From Neoluteolibacter marinus (GTDB lineage: Bacteria > Verrucomicrobiota > Verrucomicrobiia > Verrucomicrobiales > Akkermansiaceae): a stretch of DNA of 64,000 bases. A model generated the notes under the pieces. The model had not been told where the DNA came from. It did not search any database and saw only the letters and a list, made by a program, of their open reading frames with translations. Location of the stretch: contig NZ_JACZFQ010000040.1 of the NCBI RefSeq assembly GCF_014904755.1, positions 36,422-100,421 of the forward strand, written 5' to 3'. Below are positions 42,663 to 50,689 of this stretch, piece by piece; the first letter of the stretch is position 1, and every line of letters begins with the position of its first letter. Position numbers and translations under genes: made by a program.

Positions 42663-43580
42663 TTGAGTGCCGATCGTCGTTCCGAGATGCCGGATTCCCA
42701 ACCATCAGGGCTTCCCCGGAAAGCCCGCGAAGAAGAAATCCCGCGGGCGCGCTTCCTGTTCGCGTCGGCCCCGAAAGTCCCGCCCGCGCAGGCGGAGTTC
42801 CTGGTGGTGACGAAGCTGCGCCCGATCGAGCGCATCGTGGCGTCCCTGGCATGGTGGAACGAGGGCGAGGTGGTGAAGTTCCTGCTCGCGGGCCCGCCGG
42901 GGACCGATGGAAGTGCTTCATGGAATGCCCTGCTTGCAGAGTTCGAGGCGGACGGACGCGTCGCCGGGCGACGCATGGAGTTCGCCCGCCTGCTCGCGGA
43001 GGATGAGCCGGCGGCGATTCTTTTGGCGGAGTGCGGTTACGAGGGCCGGCACACCGAGCGGGTTTTCGAAGCCCCCGCCGATGCCGTGCGCGAACGGGTC
43101 GATGCCATGTTAGAGCGCTACCGGCCGGAGATCCCGGCGGGGTGGCGGACGGAAGCGATCCGGCACCACCCGCCGGAGACGGTCTGGCCGCTGCTTGCGC
43201 CCTATCAATTGATCGACCTGGATTCGCTACGGGACTCGTGGTCGTCGCCGGGCGGCGATGGCTATGACCTCGCGTTCTCGTCGGTGCTCCTCGATGGCAG
43301 CGACGTGCTGGGCGTCCTGCTGGTAAGGACGAATGCGGTTTGCCTCGCGGTCGATGTCCGGGTGGTGAGCCCGATGCCGCCGAGACTGCGCGCGCTGGCG
43401 AACCTGGCGCTGTTCGATCACATCGCCCGTCTGGCGACCCCGGAAAGGTCGAGCTTGCGTGTCCTGGCGTTCCGGGCGCGCCAGCAGGACCACCTGGAAA
43501 CCGCCAACCTCGCGAAGCGGATGGGCGGCCGCGAGGTGGCGGTGCGGCATATCTACACCCGGCCGGGGCAGGCCGGTTGA
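42663..43580 (+). CDS. unrecognised two-lobed protein, acetyltransferase-like at best
   Basis: 305 residues, no signal peptide or membrane segment. The sequence reads as two similar alpha/beta lobes, the first around EFLVVTKLRPIERIVASLAWWNEGEVVKFLLA and the second around SSVLLDGSDVLGVLLVRTNAVCLAVDVRVV followed by a basic helix. That layout is reminiscent of paired GNAT folds, but no clear acetyl-CoA loop is seen, so I give no function. ATG at 42687 would shorten it by eight residues. It precedes an acyl carrier protein and a ketosynthase. Confidence 0.5.
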   Translation: MSADRRSEMPDSQPSGLPRKAREEEIPRARFLFASAPKVPPAQAEFLVVTKLRPIERIVASLAWWNEGEVVKFLLAGPPGTDGSASWNALLAEFEADGRVAGRRMEFARLLAEDEPAAILLAECGYEGRHTERVFEAPADAVRERVDAMLERYRPEIPAGWRTEAIRHHPPETVWPLLAPYQLIDLDSLRDSWSSPGGDGYDLAFSSVLLDGSDVLGVLLVRTNAVCLAVDVRVVSPMPPRLRALANLALFDHIARLATPERSSLRVLAFRARQQDHLETANLAKRMGGREVAVRHIYTRPGQAG

Positions 43581-43799
43581 AGCGGATCGATCCGCGAGGC
43601 CCAGCTTGACGGGGAGGCCCGGGGTTTCATTGACTCGTAATCGCGCCATCTTTCCGGGTGCCATGTCCGTGATGGCCATGGCGAGCCGGAGGCGGCGCGA
43701 TATGCATGAAAAATCCGCGTCGATCGAGGGAACCTGTTGGCGTCGCCGTGCTGGTCGCACGCCGCGGGGTGAGCATCATGAAACCGCACCTTGCCGCGG

Positions 43800-44072
43800 A
43801 TGAGTGACGCCGAGTTTCACCGGGGAATCGAGTCCCGTGTCCTGACGGTGGTCGAGGAGGTGCTGTCGCTCGACGCCGGGACGGCGCGGCGCGACTCGTC
43901 CATTCAAGATGACCTTGGTGCCGATTCCCTCGACATGCTGTCCCTGTTCACCGCCCTGCAGGAAGAATTCGGCGGTTCCGTCGACCTCGACGAGGCGGAA
44001 GGAATGAGCACCTTGGAGGACGTCATCGCCTACATTTCCACCCGGGTGAAAACCGCCGCGGATGCCGGGTGA
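43800..44072 (+). CDS. acyl carrier protein
   Basis: 90 residues with the phosphopantetheine site DLGADSLDMLSL (Ser43) in a normal four-helix ACP layout. It is separate from any fatty-acid operon: no fabD, fabG or fabH nearby. Its last 11 bases overlap the ketosynthase gene, so the two products probably work together. The 219 bases upstream contain no other convincing gene. Confidence 0.9.
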   Translation: MSDAEFHRGIESRVLTVVEEVLSLDAGTARRDSSIQDDLGADSLDMLSLFTALQEEFGGSVDLDEAEGMSTLEDVIAYISTRVKTAADAG

Positions 44073-45438
44073 ACGACGAGTCGTGATCACCGGGACCGGG
44101 GTGTTTTGTCCCAATGGTTCCGATGTCGATGAGTTCTGGAGCAATTGCCTCGCGGGCTGTGGCCGGGTCGGGCGCATCCCGGAGCATTGGCTCGACCACG
44201 CGGACCTGCGGTCCACCTTGTGGGCGCCTTTGCCCGAACTCGACCTCGACGGGCTCGGTGCCAACCGAAACGAACGATCCCAGCGCGATCCCGTGTCGCT
44301 GATCGGGGAATGCGCGGCCCGCCAGGCGCTGGCACAGGCGGGCCACGACCTGGTCCTGCGGGATCGCCGCGCCAACGCGTTCGGGATTCCCGGTGTCGAA
44401 GCGGAGCGGGCCGGGATCTTCGTCGGCACCGGGATCGGCGGGGCGCACAGCTTCCTGGGGAACTTCAGTCATCACCTCCTCGGGCGGGCGAAGCGCGAGA
44501 TCGAGGACCTTGCCGGCCGGCTTCCCCCGACCATGAAGGAGGCCGATGAACTCAGGATGACGGGCCGCCGATTGGTGCATCCCGAGCGATTCAATGCCTT
44601 CGCCGTGTCGATGCTGATGCCAAATGCCACCGCGGCGCACCTCGGCCAGAAGTTCACCTTCCACGGCGCGAATGTCACCACGACCGTGGCCTGCGCGGCG
44701 GGCACCGTGGCGATCGGGCAGGCCTTCCGTGCGATCCAGTGCGGCGAGCTGGACCTGGCGCTGGCCGGCGGGTGCGAGTATCTCCGCGACGACTACGGTG
44801 CGATTTTCCGCGGCTTCGACATCGCCCGGACCCTGGTCCAGGACTGCAGTGATCCCGCGACTGCCAACCGGCCCTTCGACGTGCAGCGTTCGGGGTTCCT
44901 GCTGGCCGAGGGGGGCGCGGGCATCTTGTGTCTCGAGGAACGCGGGATGGCTTTGCGGCGGGGCGCGACCATCCTGGCGGAGGTCACGGGCTTTGCGCAG
45001 ACCTTCGACGCCCACAACATGATGAGCATCGCGCCGGACGGTCGGCAGGTCGAACGGATGGTGCGGGCCGCGGTGGCCGATGCGGGGATCACTCCGGAAC
45101 GCGTCGACTATCTCAATGCCCACGGCACAGGCACCCGCATCAACGACGCCATCGAGTCTGAAGTGATCGCCCGGGTTTTCGGCCCCCGGGTCAAGGTCAA
45201 CTCGACCAAGGCGCTGACCGGGCACTCGATCGGAGCAAGCGGCGCACTGGAGGCAGTGGTGTGCGCCCATAGTCTCGCCGAGCAACGGACCCATGCCTGC
45301 GTGAACCTCCAGGAGCCGGTCGCGGATCTTGCCTTCGTGAGATCTTCCGGTGCGCTCGAGATGGATCACGCGCTTTCGCAATCTTTCGCGTTCGGCGGCC
45401 ACAACGCGGCACTGGTTTTCCGGCGACACCAGGCGTGA
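44062..45438 (+). CDS. beta-ketoacyl-ACP synthase (FabF-like)
   Basis: 458 residues of the condensing-enzyme fold with the full catalytic triad: Cys211 in TTVACAAGTVAIG, His354 in LNAHGTGTRIND and His388 in KALTGHSIGASGALEA. The usual FabF glycine-rich end (SQSFAFGGHNAALVF) is present. It is somewhat longer than FabF (about 412) owing to an insertion near residues 135-175. It would extend an acyl chain on the adjacent ACP. Without reductases or an acyltransferase next to it the product is unknown; secondary lipid or polyene formation is possible. Confidence 0.88.
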   Translation: MPGERRVVITGTGVFCPNGSDVDEFWSNCLAGCGRVGRIPEHWLDHADLRSTLWAPLPELDLDGLGANRNERSQRDPVSLIGECAARQALAQAGHDLVLRDRRANAFGIPGVEAERAGIFVGTGIGGAHSFLGNFSHHLLGRAKREIEDLAGRLPPTMKEADELRMTGRRLVHPERFNAFAVSMLMPNATAAHLGQKFTFHGANVTTTVACAAGTVAIGQAFRAIQCGELDLALAGGCEYLRDDYGAIFRGFDIARTLVQDCSDPATANRPFDVQRSGFLLAEGGAGILCLEERGMALRRGATILAEVTGFAQTFDAHNMMSIAPDGRQVERMVRAAVADAGITPERVDYLNAHGTGTRINDAIESEVIARVFGPRVKVNSTKALTGHSIGASGALEAVVCAHSLAEQRTHACVNLQEPVADLAFVRSSGALEMDHALSQSFAFGGHNAALVFRRHQA

Positions 45439-45474
45439 GGTGCCGGGGTACGGCGTTGGGATAATCTCCGTGCA

Positions 45475-45514
45475 ACTAAACCTGAAGTGACGGAACGGGC
45501 GTTTGTTCTGTTAC
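45475..45514 (+). promoter_or_regulatory. shared ECF-type promoter motif, copy C (PEP-CTERM gene)
   Basis: CAACTAAACCTGAA, then CGTTTGTTCTGTTAC with CGTT at offset 25. The CGTT element lies 17-20 bp before the start codon, which implies a very short leader, as for copy B. It shares 14 consecutive bases (CAACTAAACCTGAA) and CGTTTGTT with copy D. Confidence 0.6.
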
Positions 45515-45519
45515 AACCC

Positions 45520-46209
45520 ATGAAACAACCCAAGCACTTGAAATCGTCGATGGCGGTTGCGGTTGCCGGCCTTTCCGCCGGTACCGGCCAGGCCGCGGTG
45601 AGCGTGATCAACCACGATCTGACACTCACCTACACGGGCACCACGGATGAGCAGGTCTCGTTCGATATCACGGGCGACGGCAATGCCGACTACCGCTTCG
45701 TCTACGCCAACAACAACAACACCAAGCCGCAGATCACTTCGTTTCCCTTCGAGGGCGGCGGCACCTATGAGCCGAACCAGGTGATGATGCCGGATTCGGG
45801 TTCGAAGGTGCTGCCGGCGGACCTGTCGCTTGGCACCATCGTGGACGGCTCCCTCTACGGGGGCGTGTCGCTGTGGGAAGCCTTCTTCTTCAAGAACTAC
45901 GACGAGAACGCCTTTGGTACCTGGGGAGGTGCGGACACGGGGAATCCCATCGGGCCCGTCGAGGGCTACATTGCCCTGCGGATCGAGACCGGCGGTGAAG
46001 GCTCCGGCCTCTGGAATTATGGCTACGCCCATGTTTCGATCGACGTCCCGGCCGGCACCATGACGGTGTTTGACACCGCCTACCAAGACGTCCAGGGGCA
46101 GGGCATCACGATTGTCCCGGAACCCTCGGTCGGTGTGCTGGCGGTCGGCGCCCTCGGCCTTGCCTCGGTCCGCCGTCGTCGTCGAACGCCCGAGTTGGCA
46201 CGGGGATGA
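45520..46209 (+). CDS. PEP-CTERM exported protein
   Basis: 229 residues. A signal peptide (SSMAVAVAGLSAGTGQAAV) and a beta-rich domain (SFDITGDGNADYRFVYANNN) precede a classic C-terminal sorting tail: VPEPSVGVLAVGALGLASV followed by RRRRR. Such tails are recognised by exosortase and tie the protein to the envelope or to exopolysaccharide. The whole middle domain is closely matched by the N-terminal domain of the large LamG protein at 48139-50334. It has an ECF-type promoter directly upstream. Its stop overlaps the next gene's start (ATGA). Confidence 0.82.
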   Translation: MKQPKHLKSSMAVAVAGLSAGTGQAAVSVINHDLTLTYTGTTDEQVSFDITGDGNADYRFVYANNNNTKPQITSFPFEGGGTYEPNQVMMPDSGSKVLPADLSLGTIVDGSLYGGVSLWEAFFFKNYDENAFGTWGGADTGNPIGPVEGYIALRIETGGEGSGLWNYGYAHVSIDVPAGTMTVFDTAYQDVQGQGITIVPEPSVGVLAVGALGLASVRRRRRTPELARG

Positions 46210-48059
46210 TTGGCGGAGGAAAGCGCCGCTTGTTGCTGGTGGGCTGGGAGGCGGCGGACTGGGAGGTCCTCCATCCCTTGATGGACGACGGCAGGATGCC
46301 GGTGCTCCGGGGCCTCGTGGAAAACGGGGCCAGCGGTGCGCTCGCCCATCACCCGCCGCCCTTCAGCGCCTCGCGCTGGACGACCCTTGCAACGGGGAAG
46401 CGACCCTGGCAGCACCAGGTTTGCCTGCCGGTCCACCGGACCGGTGGCCGTGCCGAACCTGTGGGGGCGGAATCGCGGGGTGCACGGTCGATCTGGGAGA
46501 TCCTGTCCGGGCACGACCTCCGGCCGGTGGTCGTCGGCTGGCCGGCGAGCCACGGCGGCGGGATTGAGGGAAGCCTGATATCGGACCGGTACCCGGTGCC
46601 GACGGCTCCACCCGGGAAGCCGTGGCCCGGAGCGCCGGCGGGAACCTATCAGCCCGCAAGCCTCGCGGCTGCGTTCGACGACCTGAGGGTGCGGCCGGAG
46701 CAGATTGGCGCGGACACGATCGCCCGCTACGTTCGCGATTGGCAGCAGGTCGACCAGGATCGTGATCCGTCCCTCGCGAAGCTCCGGCTCCTGCTTGCCG
46801 CCGACGCCTCGTTCCAGACCGCGTTCTCCCGGTTGATGGCGACCGAAACCTGGGATTTCGCCTCCGTGCGTATGCCGGCGATTGGTGCCATCTGCAGCCT
46901 GTTTGCCCGCCATTGCCTCCATGCCGGCGATCCGGCCGCGAAGCCGCAGGCGGTGTATCGCGAAGTACTGCCGGTGGCGTATCAAATGCTGGACGCGATG
47001 CTCGGGGCGCTCGTCCGGTCGGCGGGTCCCGCGGCCGCGGTTGTGGTCGTTTCGGCCGGAAGCATCCGCGAGACCCTTGCGGCTCCGGGCGGGGAAGACG
47101 GGCGCGCGGGAGCCCCGGGCATCCTCGTCGCCTCGGGGCCGGGATTCGGCCGCGACCTGCTGGTGCATGGCGCACGGGCGGTCGATGTCACGCCGACCTT
47201 GCTCAACTGGTTCGGGCTCGCCCGTGGCGACGACATGGAAGGCCGGGTCCTTGCCGAATGCCTGGAGTCGCCGTGCGAGATTCCCGCCTGCCCCAGTTGG
47301 GAGTCGGGGCCAGCGGACGATGCCGTGCGCCTGGCGGAAGCCAAGGCGGGCTTGTCGCCGGAAGAACGGAGGTTGTTCGAGTGGAACCTCGTGCAATCCA
47401 TGCTGGATGGCGGGCGGATTGGCGACGCCTTGCCGCGGATCGAGGCGTTGGTACGAGACTTCCCCGAGAACCCCGCCTTCATCCAGTGCCTGTTCCAGAC
47501 CCTGCTGGCCATGGGCCGGACCGACGCTGCCGGGGAGTTGATGGAACTGGTGGAAGAGTCGCTCGATCCCTTTGCCGTGCTCCTTTGCCGCGCCGAACTG
47601 GCATGGGCCCGGGGCGAAGCCGAAGAGGCCCGCGAGTGCATCCGGGGCCTGCTCGGTTTTCCCGCGCGGAGTTCGGCGGCATGGCATCGCGTCGGGCTGC
47701 TGCTGGTGGCGTTGCGCGAATGGGAGCTCCTCGAGAAGTGCGCCCGGTCCGTCCTCGGGCATGGCGACGACGAGGTGGCCTGGCTCGGGCTCGCGGAGGC
47801 GCTGCTGCGGCGCCGGGACCTCGACGGCGCGGCGAAGGCGGCCCAGCGCGCGATCGGGATCCGCTACTGCTTTCCCGAAGCCCACCTGGCGCTTGCGCGG
47901 GCCTTCGCGGCCCAGGGCATGATCCGGGTGGCCGTCGAGGCCCTTGACCGCCTGCTGCGGATCTCGCCCGGTGATGAACTGGCCCGGGCCTACCGGCGCC
48001 GTCTGCTTGCTTCCGGTCGTGACCGCGATCCCGGTCATGTTCCCGCCGGTGTGATTTGA
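46206..48059 (+). CDS. alkaline-phosphatase-superfamily homologue with TPR-like C-terminus
   Basis: 617 residues. Residues 1-370 follow the type I phosphodiesterase fold: GWEAADW (13-19), SRWTTLATG with the would-be nucleophile Thr (56-64), VVVGWPASHGG, DVTPTLLNWFGL. Most metal ligands of active relatives are missing. The first Asp is Glu, the usual SDHGF is SAGSI (about 281-285), the middle I-D-H-x-x-H is IGAICS, and the last His before GILVASGPG is absent. Residues about 375-605 are TPR-like helical repeats. This suggests a pseudoenzyme or scaffold. It is coupled (ATGA) to the PEP-CTERM gene and so probably serves it. Confidence 0.65.
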   Translation: MIGGGKRRLLLVGWEAADWEVLHPLMDDGRMPVLRGLVENGASGALAHHPPPFSASRWTTLATGKRPWQHQVCLPVHRTGGRAEPVGAESRGARSIWEILSGHDLRPVVVGWPASHGGGIEGSLISDRYPVPTAPPGKPWPGAPAGTYQPASLAAAFDDLRVRPEQIGADTIARYVRDWQQVDQDRDPSLAKLRLLLAADASFQTAFSRLMATETWDFASVRMPAIGAICSLFARHCLHAGDPAAKPQAVYREVLPVAYQMLDAMLGALVRSAGPAAAVVVVSAGSIRETLAAPGGEDGRAGAPGILVASGPGFGRDLLVHGARAVDVTPTLLNWFGLARGDDMEGRVLAECLESPCEIPACPSWESGPADDAVRLAEAKAGLSPEERRLFEWNLVQSMLDGGRIGDALPRIEALVRDFPENPAFIQCLFQTLLAMGRTDAAGELMELVEESLDPFAVLLCRAELAWARGEAEEARECIRGLLGFPARSSAAWHRVGLLLVALREWELLEKCARSVLGHGDDEVAWLGLAEALLRRRDLDGAAKAAQRAIGIRYCFPEAHLALARAFAAQGMIRVAVEALDRLLRISPGDELARAYRRRLLASGRDRDPGHVPAGVI

Positions 48060-48085
48060 ACTTTCGGACGCGGTCCGGCGCAATG

Positions 48086-48119
48086 AAAAGGCATCGCCCC
48101 CCGGCGAGGAGGCGATGCC
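48086..48119 (-). terminator. intrinsic terminator of the LamG gene
   Basis: Read on the minus strand, a perfect 9-bp stem GGCATCGCC/GGCGATGCC with a 12-base loop is followed by TTTT. It lies 20 bp past the LamG stop and between two convergent genes. Confidence 0.65.
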
Positions 48120-48138
48120 ATCAAGGGGCGGTTGCCGT

Positions 48139-50334
48139 TTACTCGCCGCCGGGACCGCTGGCGATCCTCACGAAGCGCTTGGGACCACCCACCGGGCAGG
48201 GCGGGATCGGGTCGCCGCCGGTGAAGTCGCTGCCCGGCACGGGAGCGAAGTCGTCGAGCGTGACGCCGGTCTCGAGGTGATAGGTCTGGCCGGCGGTGAG
48301 TCCGCTGGAACCGGTGATGACGATATTGCCGTCGACGATCTCGACGCCCGTAATGGCGAAGGGTTCGGGATTCGGGGCGATCGAGTTGGGATCGATCAGC
48401 GTGCCGGGGCCGCTGCTGAAGCTTGCCGCGACATCGCTGGAGTCGAGGACACCACGCCAGATGCGCATCTCGTTGATGCTGCCGGCGAAGTCCGGGTCGT
48501 TGTGGAAGACCGGGGCACCGAGGAAGTTGTCGGTGGTGATGCCAAGGTCGTGGATTTCGCCGGTCCACGCCACGCTGTCCGCGAGGGTGCCGTTGACGTA
48601 GATCGAGATGAGATGGCCGACGGCATCGTAGACCACGACGACATGAGCCTCGCTCCCGGCGGGAATCCCCGGGGGATTGTCCCCGTCACGGGTGTGCACC
48701 TCATTGGTCCCGTTACGGAAGTTGGCGCTGGGGAAATCCAACAGGCTGTCCCAGGTGAAGTCGAGGTAGGTGACCGTCTCCGCCGTGGTGCCCGGGATGC
48801 CGAACATCCAGACCTTGGTCCAATCCTGGGGAATCGGGTTCAGCGGGTCCGGAACCACCGGCGTGAACCAGCCCTCGAAGCTGAGGCTCGAGGCTGCGGC
48901 GATGGTGGCGCTGACCGGGACCGACGCATAGTCCTGGCGGACCCCGCCGCCGGGCAGGACCAGTGATCCTCCTGACACCGAGGCGGCTCCCACGAGGGTG
49001 GCATCGGCGCTGCCGGCGCTGTCGCTGAGGTCGTCGAAGCTCCAGCGGTGGGCCAGCGAGACGGTCGTTTCCTGCGGCGGGGCGGAGACCTCGACGTTGA
49101 CAAGGAGCGTCGGCGTCGGGTTGTCCGGGTCGTTGGTCGAGAGGGTGATCACCGCGCTCTTCACGCCGGCTGCCAATCCCGTCGGGTCGAAGGAGAACGG
49201 CAGGTTCACCGAGCCCTGGCCGGCGGCGGTCAGGCCGCTGCCGATGAAATCATGGGTGACGGCGAAGCGGGTCGAGTACGGCCCGGCCGCAAAGTAGGCG
49301 TCGTAGATTTCCAAATCCGCGTAGCCGCTGTTCTGGATCTCCACGTTGAGCGCCTGCGCGCCGTCTCCGCTCGCGAACGGCCCCAGCTCCAGGCTCGCGG
49401 GGAGCTGGATGTTGGGCTGGCCGACTTCCACGGTCACCGGCAGGCTGATCACCGGCGCGAAGGGATCGTCGCTGGTCAGCTCAAGGGTGGCGGAGAAGGT
49501 GGAGACCAGGCCTTCGGGGTCGAAGTCGACCGAGAAGTCGATGCTGCCGCCGGGTCCGATGACCAGTGGATAGGTTTCGTTGATCGTGAAGTAGTCGGCG
49601 TCGATTCCCGTGAAGACCGCCGAGGTGATGGTCAGCGGATTGGTGGCACCGCCGTTGGAAACCGAAATCTCGAGGGTGACCCCGGTGGTGTCGGATTGCC
49701 CGGTGAAAGCATCGGGAACCACCAGCGCCGGATCGTGGGGCGGGATCGTGATCGCCGTGTTCGGATCGGTCTCGTAGCCGGTCTCGAAGACCTTGATGGT
49801 GCCGCCGGGAACATCGACCCGGACATGGGCGTAGCCGTAGTTCCAGGTACCGGAGCCCTGGCCGCCGGTTTCGATGCGCAGGGCGATGTAGCCTTCGACC
49901 GGGCCGGTGGGATTGTCGGTATCGGGGCCGCCCCATTCGCCGAAGGCGTTGTTATCGAAGTTCCTGAAAAGGAAGCCCTCCCAGAACGACATGCCGCCAT
50001 ACAGGGACCCGTCGATGACGCTGCCGACCGCCAGGTCCGCCGGGACGGCCTTGGAGGTGATGTTGGGCATCATGATGTGCTCGGGGGCGTAGGCCCCGCC
50101 GCCGGGGAACGGCTCCGAGGTCAGCTGCGGCTTGGTGTTGTTGTTGTTGGCGTAGACGAAGCTGTAGTCGGGATCGGCATCCCCGGTGATGTCGAACGAG
50201 AGCTGGCCGCCGCCGGCGTGCGTGAAGCTCGTGTTCTGCGGGGTGATGACGACGGAGCCCCGGGAGGTGTTGGTACAGACTCCGGTGGCCGCGACGGCGA
50301 GGGAGGATGTGAAGTAGCGGGTTCTTGGGTTCAT
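48139..50334 (-). CDS. secreted multi-domain protein with LamG domain
   Basis: 731 residues. After a signal sequence (YFTSSLAVAATGVCT), residues about 30-190 repeat the domain of the PEP-CTERM protein at 45520 almost block for block (SFDITGDADPDYSFVYANNN, GPVEGYIALRIETGG). Two choice-of-anchor/ASPM-like beta repeats follow (about 205-320 and 325-430, each ending in 'L-x-x-x-V-E-V'). A LamG/concanavalin-like domain comes next (about 440-660, LAHRWSFDDLSDSAG), then a C-terminal 'YHLETGVTLDDF...RFVRIASG' unit. There is no PEP-CTERM tail. Probably a surface or secreted glycan-binding protein. The start at 50334 follows a shared ECF-type promoter by about 190 bp. Confidence 0.75.
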   Translation of the reverse strand: MNPRTRYFTSSLAVAATGVCTNTSRGSVVITPQNTSFTHAGGGQLSFDITGDADPDYSFVYANNNNTKPQLTSEPFPGGGAYAPEHIMMPNITSKAVPADLAVGSVIDGSLYGGMSFWEGFLFRNFDNNAFGEWGGPDTDNPTGPVEGYIALRIETGGQGSGTWNYGYAHVRVDVPGGTIKVFETGYETDPNTAITIPPHDPALVVPDAFTGQSDTTGVTLEISVSNGGATNPLTITSAVFTGIDADYFTINETYPLVIGPGGSIDFSVDFDPEGLVSTFSATLELTSDDPFAPVISLPVTVEVGQPNIQLPASLELGPFASGDGAQALNVEIQNSGYADLEIYDAYFAAGPYSTRFAVTHDFIGSGLTAAGQGSVNLPFSFDPTGLAAGVKSAVITLSTNDPDNPTPTLLVNVEVSAPPQETTVSLAHRWSFDDLSDSAGSADATLVGAASVSGGSLVLPGGGVRQDYASVPVSATIAAASSLSFEGWFTPVVPDPLNPIPQDWTKVWMFGIPGTTAETVTYLDFTWDSLLDFPSANFRNGTNEVHTRDGDNPPGIPAGSEAHVVVVYDAVGHLISIYVNGTLADSVAWTGEIHDLGITTDNFLGAPVFHNDPDFAGSINEMRIWRGVLDSSDVAASFSSGPGTLIDPNSIAPNPEPFAITGVEIVDGNIVITGSSGLTAGQTYHLETGVTLDDFAPVPGSDFTGGDPIPPCPVGGPKRFVRIASGPGGE

Positions 50335-50689
50335 TCTGGGTTGTTTTGGTTTTCTATCGGCCGGTCCGCGGCGGCAGGCCGGGTACCGGGAAGGTGGATA
50401 TCCCGCAGCGCGACAACTGCCCGGGGCCGGGGGGCCGGGGGTGCTGGAAATCCACGGCACGCGCGGGTTCACGCGGGCCTCTCGCTTGGATTCGGCGCAT
50501 GGGTTTTGCGGGTTCGGAAAATCGAAACAGTATTAACGTCGAAACCCGGAGTTCAGGTGTAGTTGACGCGATCTATTTCTCATCCGTCACCCCGTTACAG
50601 GGGAACGGGCCGATCCGATTGGCCGCATCCGGATGCGCCCCCGGGGCCCCTCAAGGGGGAGGTCCGCCGCAGCGGGCGGGCCCGCCGGC
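50335..50689. other. 355-bp intergenic region with ECF-type promoter
   Basis: Between the FecR-like gene and the LamG gene, both read leftwards. It holds the shared promoter motif (50524-50563), a GGCGGGCCCGCC palindrome near 50680 and GC-rich tracts. No open frame is supported. The promoter lets LamG be made apart from the sigma/FecR transcript. Confidence 0.55.
50524..50563 (-). promoter_or_regulatory. shared ECF-type promoter motif, copy A (LamG gene)
   Basis: On the minus strand: ACTACACCTGAA, then CGACGTTAATACTGTTTC, with CGTT at offset 25. The second block differs from that of copy B (the sigma gene's own) at one base in 18. Confidence 0.6.
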
